DNA of 64,000 nucleotides from Neobacillus thermocopriae (GCF_010975035.1 NZ_JAAIUV010000001.1:1-64000), one strand, 5' to 3'; shown: positions 1-12,380, counted from the first letter of the stretch. The notes: generated from the letters alone by a model not told the origin. Made by a program: numbers and translations.

Positions 1-1
1 C

Positions 2-715
2 TACGTAAAGGATGAGCGCACAAAACAATTTGCTTATTCATTTCATGCTGCGGCTGATAGAAATGGATTTATTCTGGGAACGATTGTAACTCCAGGTAAT
101 ATTCATGATAGTACGATGTTTGAACCCCTGCTTGAAAAGGTCATTGAAAACTGTGGAAAGCCTGATGCAGTTGCTGCTGACGCTGGCTATAAAACACCCG
201 CCATTGCTCAATACTTAATAGAAAATAATATACGACCTGTATTACCCTATACACGCCCACGTACAAAGAAAAACTATTTAAGAAAACATGACTATGTGTA
301 TGATAAACATTTTGACTGTTACATATGTCCGGAAGGACAAGTCCTAGAATATAGAACAACTACTAAGGAAGGTTATCGTCAGTATTTCTCTAATCCGACT
401 AAATGTAAGAATTGTTCTTTATTAGCTCAATGCACACAGAGCCAAAATCATCAAAAATTAATTCAACGGCATGTTTGGGAAGATTATTTAGAGGAAGCAG
501 ATCACCTTCGTTATACAACAGAGAATCGAATTATATATGCAAAACGGAAAGAAACTATTGAACGTGTGTTTGCTGATGCTAAAGAAAAGCATGGCATGCG
601 GTGGACGACTTTAAGAGGCCTTAAAAAATTGTCCATGCAGGCGATGCTTACTTTTGCTGCAATGAATTTAAAGAAACTGGCAAACTGGACTTGGACTAGT
701 CCAAAAATGGTATAA
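2..715 (+). CDS. IS1182-family transposase, 3' part (5' end outside window)
   Basis: The reading frame is open from the window edge, so the gene is cut by the window; 237 residues of the C-terminal part are visible. A first internal ATG lies at 116 but the protein clearly starts further upstream. The DDE-transposase fold is suggested by the segment around residues 13-40 (HAAADRNGFILG, then GNIHDS) and by ADAGYKT near residue 57. A cysteine cluster follows (CYICPEG and CKNCSLLAQC), as is typical of IS1182-type enzymes, and the C-terminal ERVFADAKEKHGMR contains the expected last acidic residue. The protein would cut and join IS ends. No frameshift is seen in the visible part. Family assignment is from motif recognition only. 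Confidence 0.85.
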   Translation, partial: YVKDERTKQFAYSFHAAADRNGFILGTIVTPGNIHDSTMFEPLLEKVIENCGKPDAVAADAGYKTPAIAQYLIENNIRPVLPYTRPRTKKNYLRKHDYVYDKHFDCYICPEGQVLEYRTTTKEGYRQYFSNPTKCKNCSLLAQCTQSQNHQKLIQRHVWEDYLEEADHLRYTTENRIIYAKRKETIERVFADAKEKHGMRWTTLRGLKKLSMQAMLTFAAMNLKKLANWTWTSPKMV

Positions 716-718
716 TAA

Positions 719-737
719 TTGACCCCGTAGGGGTCAA
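719..737. terminator. Short perfect hairpin just after the transposase gene
   Basis: TTGACCCC and GGGGTCAA flank a 3-base GTA loop four bases after the transposase stop codon. It may be the transposase terminator or part of the IS right end. No clear T-run follows, so termination is uncertain. Confidence 0.45.
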
Positions 738-775
738 ATTAAAGTTAATATAGACCAAAAATTGCTTAAAATTTG

Positions 776-814
776 AAAAGGCATTTCGAATTAAGTTTAT
801 TCGGAATGCCTTTT
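776..814 (-). terminator. Terminator of the suf operon
   Basis: A 15-base arm (AAAAGGCATTTCGAA) pairs with TTCGGAATGCCTTTT with one mismatch. On the minus strand the stem is followed by a U-rich tail, so it can end the sufCDSUB transcript; it is symmetrical enough to act in both directions. Confidence 0.7.
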
Positions 815-857
815 GTCTACAATCTGAATCCCTTGATAAACAAGGGTTTTTCGTTAT

Positions 858-2255
858 TTATCCAATAGAACCTTCCATTTCGAACTTAATCAAACGGTTC
901 ATCTCAACAGCGTATTCCATTGGTAGTTCTTTTGTGAATGGCTCAATAAAGCCCATGACAATCATTTCAGTTGCTTCCTGCTCAGAAATTCCACGGCTCA
1001 TTAGATAGAAAAGTTGTTCTTCTGAAACTTTAGAAACTTTCGCTTCGTGCTCAAGTGAAATGTTGTCATTTAAAATTTCGTTATATGGAATAGTATCTGA
1101 AGTAGATTGATTATCCATAATCAACGTGTCGCACTCGATATTGGCACGGGCACCATCCGCTTTGCGTCCGAAGTGGACAATACCACGGTAAGTTACCTTA
1201 CCGCCCTGTTTAGAAATCGATTTAGAAACAATCGTTGAAGATGTATTTGGCGCAAGGTGGATCATTTTCGCTCCTGCATCTTGGTGCTGACCTTTACCGG
1301 CAATCGCAATGGATAATGTCATACCACGAGCGCCTTCACCTTTTAAAATAACGGCTGGATACTTCATCGTCAGCTTAGAACCAATGTTACCGTCAATCCA
1401 TTCCATTGTTGCATTTTCTTCACAAACAGCCCGTTTTGTAACCAGATTATAAACGTTATTAGCCCAGTTCTGAATCGTTGTATAGCGGCAATAAGCACCT
1501 TTTTTAATGATAATTTCAACAACCGCACTGTGAAGAGAGTTAGTTGTGTAAACCGGCGCCGTACATCCTTCTACATAGTGAACATGAGCACCTTCATCTA
1601 CGATAATAAGCGTTCTTTCAAATTGTCCCATATTCTCAGAGTTAATGCGGAAGTATGCTTGTAATGGAGTATCTACTTTTACACCTGGCGGAACATAAAT
1701 AAAAGAGCCTCCAGACCAAACGGCAGAGTTCAAAGCCGCAAATTTGTTATCTGTTGGTGGAACAACTGTTGCCCAATGCTTACGGAAGATATCTTCATTT
1801 TCTTTTAAAGCAGAATCTGTATCCTTAAAGATAATACCTAATGCTTCTAAATCTTCCTTCATGTTATGGTAAACAACCTCAGATTCATATTGCGCAGAAA
1901 CCCCTGCCAAATATTTTTGTTCTGCTTCAGGAATTCCAAGCTTATCAAAAGTTGCTTTAATTTCTTCAGGAACCTCGTCCCAAGAACGCTCTGATTTCTC
2001 AGATGGTTTTACATAATAAGTAATTTCATCAAAATCTAATGCATTTAGATCTCCGCCCCATTGAGGCATTGGCATGTTATAGAAATGCTCAAGAGATTTT
2101 AAACGGAAATCAAGCATCCATTGCGGTTCGCCCTTCATCTTAGAAATTTCTTCGACAATCTCACGTGTCAAACCACGCTTTGAGCGGAAAATGGAAACGT
2201 CCTTATCGGCAAAACCATATTTATAATCACCGATTTCCGGCATTTTTTTCGCCAT
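858..2255 (-). CDS. sufB: Fe-S cluster assembly scaffold SufB
   Basis: SufB forms the SufBC2D scaffold on which SufS-derived sulfur and iron are assembled into Fe-S clusters in the cytoplasm. The 465-residue protein is recognisable along its whole length ([15 protein letters not shown] at the N-terminus, [11 protein letters not shown], then the C-terminal [17 protein letters not shown]). The conserved cysteine of the beta-helix core is at about residue 375 (IECDTL). I start at the ATG at 2255 because a perfect AGGAGG lies just upstream; an in-frame start at 2300 would add 15 residues without family support. It is the last gene of the sufCDSUB operon and is followed by a terminator. Confidence 0.97.
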   Translation of the reverse strand: MAKKMPEIGDYKYGFADKDVSIFRSKRGLTREIVEEISKMKGEPQWMLDFRLKSLEHFYNMPMPQWGGDLNALDFDEITYYVKPSEKSERSWDEVPEEIKATFDKLGIPEAEQKYLAGVSAQYESEVVYHNMKEDLEALGIIFKDTDSALKENEDIFRKHWATVVPPTDNKFAALNSAVWSGGSFIYVPPGVKVDTPLQAYFRINSENMGQFERTLIIVDEGAHVHYVEGCTAPVYTTNSLHSAVVEIIIKKGAYCRYTTIQNWANNVYNLVTKRAVCEENATMEWIDGNIGSKLTMKYPAVILKGEGARGMTLSIAIAGKGQHQDAGAKMIHLAPNTSSTIVSKSISKQGGKVTYRGIVHFGRKADGARANIECDTLIMDNQSTSDTIPYNEILNDNISLEHEAKVSKVSEEQLFYLMSRGISEQEATEMIVMGFIEPFTKELPMEYAVEMNRLIKFEMEGSIG

Positions 2256-2345
2256 CGTCGTATTCCTCCTTTGGAAACGGAGGGTCAGTATATGACCCAT
2301 TCCGTTTGATTGTTGAGCTCATTCTGCTGATACTTTCTCTTGGTG

Positions 2346-5300
<2,955 letters not shown>

Positions 5301-5323
5301 GTTCATCCTCCTAACCGCAAGTC

Positions 5324-6109
5324 TTACGCTTCTTGCCCAACTGTTTCGTCTTCGATCCCAAGTTCTTTCTTAATCCAGTCGTACCCTTCTGCCTCTAAAC
5401 GTTGAGCCAGCTCCGGTCCTCCAGATTTAACAACACGGCCTTGCATCATAACATGCACATAGTCAGGAGTAATATAGTTTAAAAGACGCTGATAGTGAGT
5501 GATAATTAAGCATCCAAAATCTTCACCGCGCATACTATTGACACCTTTTGATACAACCTTAAGGGCATCGATATCAAGTCCGGAGTCAATCTCATCGAGG
5601 ATCGCAATTTTTGGTTCTAACATCATTAATTGTAAAATTTCGTTCCGTTTTTTCTCCCCACCTGAGAAACCTTCATTTAAGTAACGTTGCGCCATGTCTA
5701 AATCCATTTCAAGGAATTCCATCTTTTCATCCATTTTACGGATAAATTTCATTAATGAAATTTCGTTTCCTTCTCCTAGACGGCTATTGATCGCTGACCG
5801 TAAGAAGTCTGCATTCGTTACACCAGTGATTTCACTTGGATATTGCATAGCTAAAAATAGACCAGCACGTGCACGCTCATCTACTTCCATTTCTAGAACA
5901 TTTTGACCATCTAGTGTGATGCTACCACTTGTTACTTCATATTTTGGATGACCCATGATCGCTGCTGATAAAGTAGATTTACCAGTTCCGTTTGGTCCCA
6001 TGATTGCGTGAATCTCTCCGCCTTTTACTTCAAGGTTTACACCTTTCAAAATTTCTTTTCCATCAATTGCCACATGTAAATCCTTGATTGTTAAAGTTGA
6101 TCCAGCCAT
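5324..6109 (-). CDS. sufC: Fe-S cluster assembly ATPase SufC
   Basis: A soluble ABC-type ATPase that powers the SufBCD scaffold. In 261 residues it shows Walker A GPNGTGKST (38-46), the SufC-type signature FSGGEKKR (about 148), Walker B AILDEIDSGLD, and the H-loop ITHYQR. There are no membrane segments, as expected for this non-transporter ABC protein. It is the first gene of the operon; 23 bases separate it from sufD. Confidence 0.97.
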   Translation of the reverse strand: MAGSTLTIKDLHVAIDGKEILKGVNLEVKGGEIHAIMGPNGTGKSTLSAAIMGHPKYEVTSGSITLDGQNVLEMEVDERARAGLFLAMQYPSEITGVTNADFLRSAINSRLGEGNEISLMKFIRKMDEKMEFLEMDLDMAQRYLNEGFSGGEKKRNEILQLMMLEPKIAILDEIDSGLDIDALKVVSKGVNSMRGEDFGCLIITHYQRLLNYITPDYVHVMMQGRVVKSGGPELAQRLEAEGYDWIKKELGIEDETVGQEA

Positions 6110-6267
6110 ATTAATACCTCCGACAAAGAATGTTTGTATTATCAGATCCTAACATCTCTAATATCATTCTCATTTTATTCTCATTACAATCTTATAACAT
6201 ATTAAATGTGTTAGCAACCTTTATACTGTATAAACCTAGCTTTTATTTTCAATAAAGAATAGCTAAT

Positions 6268-6282
6268 TGAGAATGAATTTCA
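6268..6282. promoter_or_regulatory. Possible Fur-like box upstream of sufC
   Basis: TGAGAAT-G-AATTTCA matches the Bacillus 7-1-7 Fur motif (TGATAAT-N-ATTATCA) at 11 of 14 arm positions. Its location in the suf upstream region would make iron control plausible, but the match is imperfect and the region is very AT-rich. Confidence 0.25.
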
Positions 6283-6435
6283 AATTAGGAACAATCTTCT
6301 AATATTATAGTAGATAAAAAATATGTAAAATAAACTCGAATAAAATCATAACCCATTTTCAATATAATTGCCAATGGTACAATTGCCTATCAAATCTATT
6401 TTTACCATCAAATCTTGTTTCAATGTAAAGAAATA

Positions 6436-6470
6436 AGAAAAGCCAGTGAATCATCCTCACTGACTTTTCT
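6436..6470 (-). terminator. Terminator of the metNPQ operon
   Basis: AGAAAAGCCAGTGA pairs with TCACTGACTTTTCT across a 7-base loop with one mismatch, 24 bases after the metQ stop. The minus-strand side ends in a T-rich tail. Confidence 0.75.
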
Positions 6471-6493
6471 AACCTATTTTCTACTTATATTAA

Positions 6494-7336
6494 TTATTCA
6501 GATACTGGTACAACAGCACCATCATATTTCTCTAAAATAAAATCTTGGATTTCTTTCGAATGTAAAACATCGATAAGCGCTTTGATTTCTTCCTTGTTTT
6601 CGTCCCCTTTACGAACAGCAATGACGTTTACATATGGAGACTCTTTATCTTCAATGGCGATTGAATCTTTTAATGGATTTAAGCCGGCATCGATCGCGTA
6701 GTTAGAGTTGATTAACACGGCATCTCCTTCACCTTTATTATAGATTTGTGGAAGAAGTGCTGCCTCATAGTTTGCATCAAATTTAAGCTTCTTAGGATTC
6801 TCTACTACATCTTTAATTTCAGCTTTTGTCTTATCAATGTCATCTTTTAGTTTAATTAGTCCTTCTTTTTCAAGTAAGGATAAAAGACGTCCATGGTCAG
6901 CGACAGAGTTACTCATGATAAGATGTGCACCTTCTGGAAGGTCGCTAAGTTTTTTGTACTTTTTGGAATAAACACCAATTGGCTCAATATGGATACCACC
7001 TGCATTGACAAATCCATAACCGAATTCTTCATTTTGAGCATTCAAGTAAGGGATATGCTGGAAGTAGTTAGCATCCAATTCTTTCGATGCTAATGACTTG
7101 TTAGGTAATACATAATCTTGGAATGTCTCGATTTTCAGGTCAATGCCTTTCTCCTTTAATAGTGGTTTTGCTTCTTCTAAAATTTCAGCATGTGGTACGT
7201 TGGATGCACCGACTACTAACGTTTTTGATTCTTTATCCCCGCTATCCCCAGCGTTTTCTTTGTCATTTCCCGTTCCACAAGCAGCGAGAACAAAAGCAAG
7301 CGTTAATGCAAAAAATACATTTAACCATTTTTTCAT
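6494..7336 (-). CDS. metQ: Methionine ABC transporter substrate-binding lipoprotein MetQ
   Basis: An extracytoplasmic binding protein for methionine, anchored as a lipoprotein. The 280-residue product has a signal peptide ending in lipobox LAAC (Cys20), followed by the NLPA-family fold (LVVGASNVPHAEIL, then KIETFQDYVLPN). It is the third gene of the metNPQ transporter, 15 bases after metP. Expression should follow the S-box riboswitch upstream of metN. The family also has D-methionine and methionine-sulfoxide uptake activity. Confidence 0.95.
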   Translation of the reverse strand: MKKWLNVFFALTLAFVLAACGTGNDKENAGDSGDKESKTLVVGASNVPHAEILEEAKPLLKEKGIDLKIETFQDYVLPNKSLASKELDANYFQHIPYLNAQNEEFGYGFVNAGGIHIEPIGVYSKKYKKLSDLPEGAHLIMSNSVADHGRLLSLLEKEGLIKLKDDIDKTKAEIKDVVENPKKLKFDANYEAALLPQIYNKGEGDAVLINSNYAIDAGLNPLKDSIAIEDKESPYVNVIAVRKGDENKEEIKALIDVLHSKEIQDFILEKYDGAVVPVSE

Positions 7337-7351
7337 TGTCTAGACTCTCCT

Positions 7352-8026
7352 TTATCGTTTATCTAATTTTGAAGTGATAAAATCACCAATAAACTGAATC
7401 GCAAATACGATAACTAAAATGATAATGGTTGCAACTAAGGTTACGTCATTATTTCCTCGCTGGAAGCCTTGGAGATAGGCGAGGTTTCCCAATCCTCCTG
7501 CACCTATGACACCTGCCATGGCTGTATAGCTAACCAAGGCAATGGCTGTTACCGTAATTCCGGAAACAAGTGCCGGCATGGATTCCGGTAACAATACCTT
7601 CCAAATAATCGTTCTGGTAGTAGCTCCCATGGATTTGGCCGCTTCAATCACACCTTTATCAATTTCACGAAGGCCAATTTCAACCATTCTTGCATAAAAC
7701 GGGGCGGAACCAATAATTAAAGCTGGCAATGCTGCATTTTCGCCAATCATTGTTTGAAAGATTAACATGGTTAATGGAATTAATAATACAATCAAAATAA
7801 TAAATGGAATGGAACGGAAAATATTTACGATGGCACTTATGACTAAGTTAATCGGCTTATTAGCCCACAAATTTCCCGGTGATGTTAAGAATAAAAGCAT
7901 ACCAAGAATGATGCCCAACACAAATGTAATTAATACAGAAATGCCCGTCATATACAAAGTTTCCAACGTTGCCTGCCACATCGCCGACCAATCAACATTT
8001 TGAAAATAACCTTCTTGATTATTCAC
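7352..8026 (-). CDS. metP: Methionine ABC transporter permease MetP (MetI)
   Basis: Inner-membrane permease of the MetNPQ importer. The 224-residue protein has about five membrane segments and the EAA-type coupling loop (EAAKSMGATTRTIIWKVLLPE), broken here as EAAKSMGATT then IIWKVLLPE, that docks on MetN. Its start overlaps the end of metN by eight bases, suggesting translational coupling. Confidence 0.95.
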   Translation of the reverse strand: MNNQEGYFQNVDWSAMWQATLETLYMTGISVLITFVLGIILGMLLFLTSPGNLWANKPINLVISAIVNIFRSIPFIILIVLLIPLTMLIFQTMIGENAALPALIIGSAPFYARMVEIGLREIDKGVIEAAKSMGATTRTIIWKVLLPESMPALVSGITVTAIALVSYTAMAGVIGAGGLGNLAYLQGFQRGNNDVTLVATIIILVIVFAIQFIGDFITSKLDKR

Positions 8027-9044
8027 CTGTAACCACCTCCACTCCTACCTTTTGGGAACGAATATATTCTATGGCTTTACTGATTTCTGCTTGGTCCCCG
8101 TCGATATGAATGAAAAGAGTTCCGTATGAACCGCTTTGCGTTTGTGAAATCTTCCCTTGTAATATATTGACTGTCACATGGTGATGACGAATCAAATGAG
8201 TGATCAGTGGCTGCTCAGCGGAATCACCAATAAAGGTTAACTTGACAATGGAACCTGAATGATAACGCTCCAGTAAATGCTCAATGGTTTCTTTTGTTTC
8301 TTCCGGCTCTGTCACTTGTTGAACAAATCGCTTTGTAATCGGCTGATTAGGGTTTTTAAACACATCGAGAACTTGACCAAGTTCTACAATTCTTCCATTT
8401 TCCATAACAGCTACACGATGACAGATTTTCCTAATGACATGCATTTCATGAGTAATTAACACAATCGTTAAGCCTAGTTTTTTGTTAATATCTACTAATA
8501 GATCCAAGATGGAATCGGTAGTTTGTGGATCAAGTGCAGAGGTAGCTTCATCACAAAGCAATACCTTAGGATTATTGGCAAGCGCTCGGGCAATCCCGAC
8601 CCTTTGCTTCTGACCTCCACTTAATTGAGATGGATAGGCATCTTCTCTACCTTCTAGACCAACTAATTGAATCAACTCGGCTACCCTTTTTTTCCTCTCT
8701 GGGGCTTTCACACCAGCAATTTCTAATGGGAAAGCAATATTTTCACTAACAGTTCTTGACCATAAGAGGTTGAAATGCTGAAAAATCATACTAATTTCTT
8801 GCCTTGCCTGTCGAAGCTCGCTTCCTTTAATTTTGGAAATTTCCCGGCCCGCCACTGTTACAGAACCATCTGTCGGAATTTCCAAACCATTCAGCATACG
8901 AATTAAAGTACTCTTTCCGGCACCACTATATCCGATGATTCCGAAGATTTCGCCTTTTTTAATTTCAAGATTCACTTCATCCACAGCTATAAGCAGGCCA
9001 TGTTTGGAAGGAAAAATCTTTCGGACGTTTTTAATCGATATCAT
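8019..9044 (-). CDS. metN: Methionine ABC transporter ATPase MetN
   Basis: ATPase of the methionine importer. Residues 1-245 form the ABC domain: Walker A GYSGAGKST, signature [15 protein letters not shown], Walker B LLCDEATSALD. The C-terminal part (from about 265) is the NIL/ACT-like domain that binds methionine and inhibits uptake when internal methionine is high. Length (341) is typical. AGGTGA precedes the ATG. It is the first gene behind an S-box riboswitch. Confidence 0.96.
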   Translation of the reverse strand: MISIKNVRKIFPSKHGLLIAVDEVNLEIKKGEIFGIIGYSGAGKSTLIRMLNGLEIPTDGSVTVAGREISKIKGSELRQARQEISMIFQHFNLLWSRTVSENIAFPLEIAGVKAPERKKRVAELIQLVGLEGREDAYPSQLSGGQKQRVGIARALANNPKVLLCDEATSALDPQTTDSILDLLVDINKKLGLTIVLITHEMHVIRKICHRVAVMENGRIVELGQVLDVFKNPNQPITKRFVQQVTEPEETKETIEHLLERYHSGSIVKLTFIGDSAEQPLITHLIRHHHVTVNILQGKISQTQSGSYGTLFIHIDGDQAEISKAIEYIRSQKVGVEVVTGE

Positions 9045-9153
9045 GAACTCACCTGCTTCTTATCCGAATTAAATTTATATTTTGACTTTTTTTCTGAAAA
9101 GGATTTGATCATTGGCCGGCAAAAAAGGAATTACTTGCCACCAATAAATTCTT

Positions 9154-9319
9154 ATAAAAAATGCCTTTCCGCACAGGCAGAAAGGCATCATAAAACAACA
9201 ATTCCTTTCTCCCATCTCTCAAAGCAACATGCTTTGTGTGAATTGGCACCATTTCAATTCAAAGAATTGACGGTTGCCGGGCTTCATTGGGCACATCCCT
9301 CCACCTCTCTTGATAAGAG
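9154..9319 (-). promoter_or_regulatory. SAM-I (S-box) riboswitch with terminator, controls metNPQ
   Basis: On the minus strand the leader begins with CTCTTATCAAGAGAGGTGGA and contains the conserved GAAGCCCGGCAACC core and the closing P1 strand near 9205-9220. It is followed by a strong terminator, GATGCCTTTC pairing with GAAAGGCATT (9161-9189), and a T-run. SAM binding stabilises P1 and lets the terminator form, so transporter genes are expressed when SAM is low. Boundaries of the aptamer are approximate. Confidence 0.95.
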
Positions 9320-9437
9320 CGTTTAAACAATCCTATATTCAGTTAACACATCGTTGTGTGTAAAAGTCAGAAAATATTTTACGATGGCTATCGTATCACG
9401 GATAAAAACAGGTGTCAATGGAAATTTTTAATAATAC

Positions 9438-10754
9438 TTAGGCTTTCGTTTTTAAAGAGGTGATACCTGTTGCTACTTCGATGGCATCTTCTAAGTCTTC
9501 AATTAAATCCTCTACATTTTCAATCCCAATAGATAATCGAATCAAGTCCTCAGACACACCGGATGCCTTTAATCCTTCCACATCGAGCTGTTGATGGGTG
9601 GTACTTGCCGGGTGAATAATCAAGCTCTTAGCATCACCGACATTCGCTACATGCGCCCAAATCTTAATGGAATCTATTAATTTTGCTCCAGCTTCTCTTC
9701 CACCTTTAATTCCGAAGATAACAATAGAGCCAGCCCCTTTAGGCAAATACTTTTGAGCAAGCTCGTAGTCAGGGTGAGAAGCATCCCCTGGATATGAAAC
9801 CCACTCAACCGCTGGATGGCTCTTCAAGTATTTAACAACCTCTTTCGCATTGGCTACATGTTCTTTCATCCGTACATGCAATGTTTCCAAACCTAATACA
9901 AATTGAAATGCATTTTGCGGACTTAACGAAGGACCCATATCTCGTAGCAGTTGAACACGTGCTTTAATAATATACGCAAGTGGTCCCAGTGCCTCTGCAT
10001 AAACAAGATTATTGTAGCTTGGATCTGGTGTTGTGAAGCCAGGGAATTTCGGAGAATTCCAATCAAATTTACCGCCATCTACAATGATGCCTCCAGTTGT
10101 CGTACCATTTCCTAACAGCCACTTTGTAGCAGAGTGAACCACAATATCTGCCCCATGTTCAATCGGACGGCATAAATATGGAGTAGCAAATGTATTATCA
10201 ACAATTAATGGTATCCCCGCTTTATGTGCAATATTTGCCACTTTTTCAATATCCAACACGCGCAAACTTGGATTTCCAATAGTTTCAGCAAAGACCGCTT
10301 TTGTTTTTTCCGTAATAGCTGCCCGGAAATTCTCCGGATCCTCTGGGTCGACAAACTTTACGTTAATCCCGTATTTAGGAAGAGTCACAGCAAATAAATT
10401 GTATGTTCCACCATATAGTGTGGAAGCTGACACAATTTCATCTCCAGCTTCGGCAAGGTTAAGAATCGCGAGCGTTATAGCTGCCATACCACTTGCTACC
10501 GCAAGTGCTCCAACTCCTCCTTCCAAAAGTGCCACCCTTTCCTCAAAAACCGTTGTTGTTGGGTTATGGATACGTGTATATATATATCCTTGCTCTGCCA
10601 GTGCAAAGAGGTTTGCGGCATGTTCTGTATTTTTAAATTGGTAGGCATTGTTTTGATAAATAGGAACTGCTCGTGCCCCTGTTACCGGATCAGGAGACAA
10701 TCCTCCATGAACACTTAATGTCTCAAAGCGATATTTCTTTTCCTTTGCCGTCAT
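9438..10754 (-). CDS. metY: O-acetylhomoserine sulfhydrylase MetY
   Basis: A PLP enzyme of the Cys/Met metabolism family that makes homocysteine from O-acetylhomoserine and sulfide (or related thiols). The 438-residue length and N-terminus (FETLSVHGG) fit MetY-type enzymes rather than the shorter MetI/MetC. The PLP lysine is in [11 protein letters not shown] (about residue 214), and the YTRIHNPTT motif is present. It stands alone behind its own S-box riboswitch. A dual O-acetylserine activity is possible in this family. Confidence 0.9.
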   Translation of the reverse strand: MTAKEKKYRFETLSVHGGLSPDPVTGARAVPIYQNNAYQFKNTEHAANLFALAEQGYIYTRIHNPTTTVFEERVALLEGGVGALAVASGMAAITLAILNLAEAGDEIVSASTLYGGTYNLFAVTLPKYGINVKFVDPEDPENFRAAITEKTKAVFAETIGNPSLRVLDIEKVANIAHKAGIPLIVDNTFATPYLCRPIEHGADIVVHSATKWLLGNGTTTGGIIVDGGKFDWNSPKFPGFTTPDPSYNNLVYAEALGPLAYIIKARVQLLRDMGPSLSPQNAFQFVLGLETLHVRMKEHVANAKEVVKYLKSHPAVEWVSYPGDASHPDYELAQKYLPKGAGSIVIFGIKGGREAGAKLIDSIKIWAHVANVGDAKSLIIHPASTTHQQLDVEGLKASGVSEDLIRLSIGIENVEDLIEDLEDAIEVATGITSLKTKA

Positions 10755-10769
10755 TGTTCTCTCTCCCTT

Positions 10770-10918
10770 CTAAAAATAAAAATCCCCTGCTTCATAAGAA
10801 GAGGGGGAATACTCTTCTTATCTTTCAGAGCTAAAAGCTCTGCTGGATTTAGCACCGTGTTTCAAATACCGGTTGCCGGGCTTCACTGGGCCAGTCCCTC
10901 CGCCTCTCTTGATAAGAA
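10770..10918 (-). promoter_or_regulatory. SAM-I (S-box) riboswitch with terminator, controls metY
   Basis: The minus-strand leader starts TTCTTATCAAGAGAGGCGGA and holds the conserved GAAGCCCGGCAACCGG core. The expression platform is a terminator with CCCCT-CTTC arms closed by an ATAA loop (10784-10806) and a T-rich tail. It is a separate copy from the one upstream of metN; their cores are nearly identical while the P3/P4 arms differ. Confidence 0.95.
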
Positions 10919-11064
10919 TCTTTATGTAAGTCTTTTAATGTACGAATATTTAAAAAAATCATACATGAAGTTTAATTCCGAGTCAATAGGTTTGATTAAA
11001 GATTTTATTAATTTTGGAGATAAGCAATCATTCAAAATTAGAGTGAAATAAAAACTAACAAAAT

Positions 11065-11093
11065 AATTCCTCCATTATATGATGGAGGAATTT
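11065..11093. terminator. Hairpin downstream of the 36-codon gene
   Basis: AATTCCTCCAT pairs with ATGGAGGAATT (loop TATATG or shorter). It lies shortly after the stop codon of the small membrane-protein gene and probably ends its transcript. Confidence 0.5.
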
Positions 11094-11109
11094 ATGAAAG
11101 AAATCCAAC

Positions 11110-11220
11110 TCAATTATTTCTATTTTTTAACATCAACCTACCAATCCAGAAGACTCCTACACCAAGAATGAGCAGAAATAATATTTGAACAACTTGAAAA
11201 ATCAAATCTCCTACAAACAT
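11110..11220 (-). CDS. Small single-pass membrane protein, DUF4083-like (36 aa)
   Basis: This short gene was found by reading the gap between the metY leader and yusD. It has an ATG preceded by AAGGAG at nine bases, encodes 36 residues starting MFVGDLIFQVVQILF, and ends with a basic tail (RLMLKNRNN). One membrane helix spans about residues 6-31. The N-terminal GDLIFQ pattern resembles DUF4083 small proteins of Bacillaceae, which have no known function. A hairpin follows. The good ribosome-binding site and hydrophobic pattern support it; the family call is tentative. Confidence 0.5.
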   Translation of the reverse strand: MFVGDLIFQVVQILFLLILGVGVFWIGRLMLKNRNN

Positions 11221-11382
11221 GGAGAGATTCTCCTTGCACACATGTAATTTATTTGAATTTTACGTAACTAATTTCTAAACCATAAAAATCCAATTATATA
11301 AATTACTATTCATTATTAAGGTAAAAATTGTTAGAGTAAAGATGACGAATTTACAATTCTGCTTTCCTCTTTTGGTCATCCC

Positions 11383-11787
11383 TTAGATAACCTTCTGGGT
11401 AATTCCTAAACGTGCCACGTTCTGATTTGTTTCTCTCCTCTTTTTCATTTTTTCATTTCGTGAATTGGCTAAATAAAAAATAGACTCCAGTAATAATACT
11501 GTCCGCAATGGTGCAGTAATGGTGAGGCTACCGATTCGTTCAAGCGTTCTTAGTTTTTCTTGACCCTTAAGGAGCTGCGCCAATCCATCACTGCTCCCAC
11601 TGATGAGGCAATGGGGCTGTGAATCGTTTCTTTCATGAAGGAATAATATTTCCCCATTTTTGATGATAAACTGAATGGTTTGCTGTTCGCTTTTTAGGAC
11701 AACCCGGATATCTACTTGATCAATTAATGGGAAAAGATGGTTACGTTTCTTCACTTCTTGTAAAAAAACTTGTACAGCTTCAATCAT
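11383..11787 (-). CDS. yusD: SCP2 sterol-binding-like protein YusD
   Basis: A 134-residue cytoplasmic protein resembling SCP2 sterol-carrier-like domains (FIIKNGEILF, then CLISGSSDGLAQLLKG followed by SLTITAPLRTVLLLE). Its position next to thioredoxin-like yusE, Toprim yusF, gcvH and yusI matches the B. subtilis yus cluster, which supports the name. A lipid-ligand-binding role is suggested by the fold only; no substrate is known. Confidence 0.65.
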   Translation of the reverse strand: MIEAVQVFLQEVKKRNHLFPLIDQVDIRVVLKSEQQTIQFIIKNGEILFLHERNDSQPHCLISGSSDGLAQLLKGQEKLRTLERIGSLTITAPLRTVLLLESIFYLANSRNEKMKKRRETNQNVARLGITQKVI

Positions 11788-12026
11788 TATTCCTCACTCC
11801 GATTCACTAGTCTTACCTTATTATTTAAGCAATGCCCCTTTAATTCCTTTTACAATTGCTCGACAAATGTCTCGTATTATTAGCCATTTCCCAGAAAATA
11901 TGTCGGAAAATGTACCCAATGAGAAAGAAGTGGAGAAAGTTCAAGAGGAAATCATTTGTAGAGAAAAGATGATGAGGAAAAAATGTTGGTAACATATGTA
12001 AGAAATCAAAATAAACTTTTTAGCCT

Positions 12027-12053
12027 AAAAAAATGACGCCCTCGATAGGCGTC
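12027..12053 (-). terminator. Terminator after yusE
   Basis: GACGCC and GGCGTC flank a 7-base loop, with an A-run on the plus strand (T-run on the transcribed strand) just beyond. It lies directly after the yusE stop codon. Confidence 0.75.
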
Positions 12054-12062
12054 TAGCAAATC

Positions 12063-12380
12063 TCAACCAAAATGTTCATTTATTTTTTCTAGCAAGTACG
12101 GCACAGAACGAAATGCATAGATCGTATCAGTTACTTCTCCTCCACGGATGAACAATAAACAGGGGACACTTTCAATTCCAAAGTCCATCGCCAAATCCGG
12201 ATAAAAATTTAAATTCATTTTCCCCATATCAATAGGAGCAATTTCCTTAATTACCTCAAGCATTTTTCCTGCTAACTGGCAAGTACCGCACATTGGCGTA
12301 TAAAAATAAAGCAATCCATTCCCACCATTTTCAAGGAAGGAGGTCAAATCATTTCGGTTCCATTCATTCATAATAGCCAT
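12063..12380 (-). CDS. yusE: Thioredoxin-like protein YusE
   Basis: A 105-residue thioredoxin-fold protein with the active-site pair CGTC at residues 31-34 and the cis-proline segment SVPCLLFIRGG. It lacks a signal peptide, so it should act as a cytoplasmic disulfide reductase or a relative. Its start overlaps the yusF stop codon by one base (TAATG). A second in-frame ATG three codons later could also serve. Partners are unknown. Confidence 0.8.
   Translation of the reverse strand: MAIMNEWNRNDLTSFLENGGNGLLYFYTPMCGTCQLAGKMLEVIKEIAPIDMGKMNLNFYPDLAMDFGIESVPCLLFIRGGEVTDTIYAFRSVPYLLEKINEHFG

Larger units (their letters stand above)
6110..6493. other. AT-rich intergenic region upstream of sufC
   Basis: This stretch holds the suf operon promoter region and the metQ terminator. 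I could not fix a convincing -35/-10 pair. A Fur-like imperfect palindrome (TGAGAAT-G-AATTTCA, 6268-6282) and TGAGAAT repeats near 6160-6185 are visible. No coding signal is seen. Confidence 0.5.

Noticed and set aside
1-740. Complete insertion sequence with both terminal repeats
   Set aside because: The left part is outside the window, and the short palindrome at 719-737 alone does not define an IS end.
6110-6330. SigA promoter of the suf operon
   Set aside because: Several partial -10 and -35 matches exist in this AT-rich stretch, but no pair has acceptable spacing and identity.
11861-11990. Plus-strand frame of about 41 codons between yusD and yusE (MSRIISHFPEN...)
   Set aside because: The composition looks protein-like, but there is no ribosome-binding site and no promoter. 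I cannot support it.
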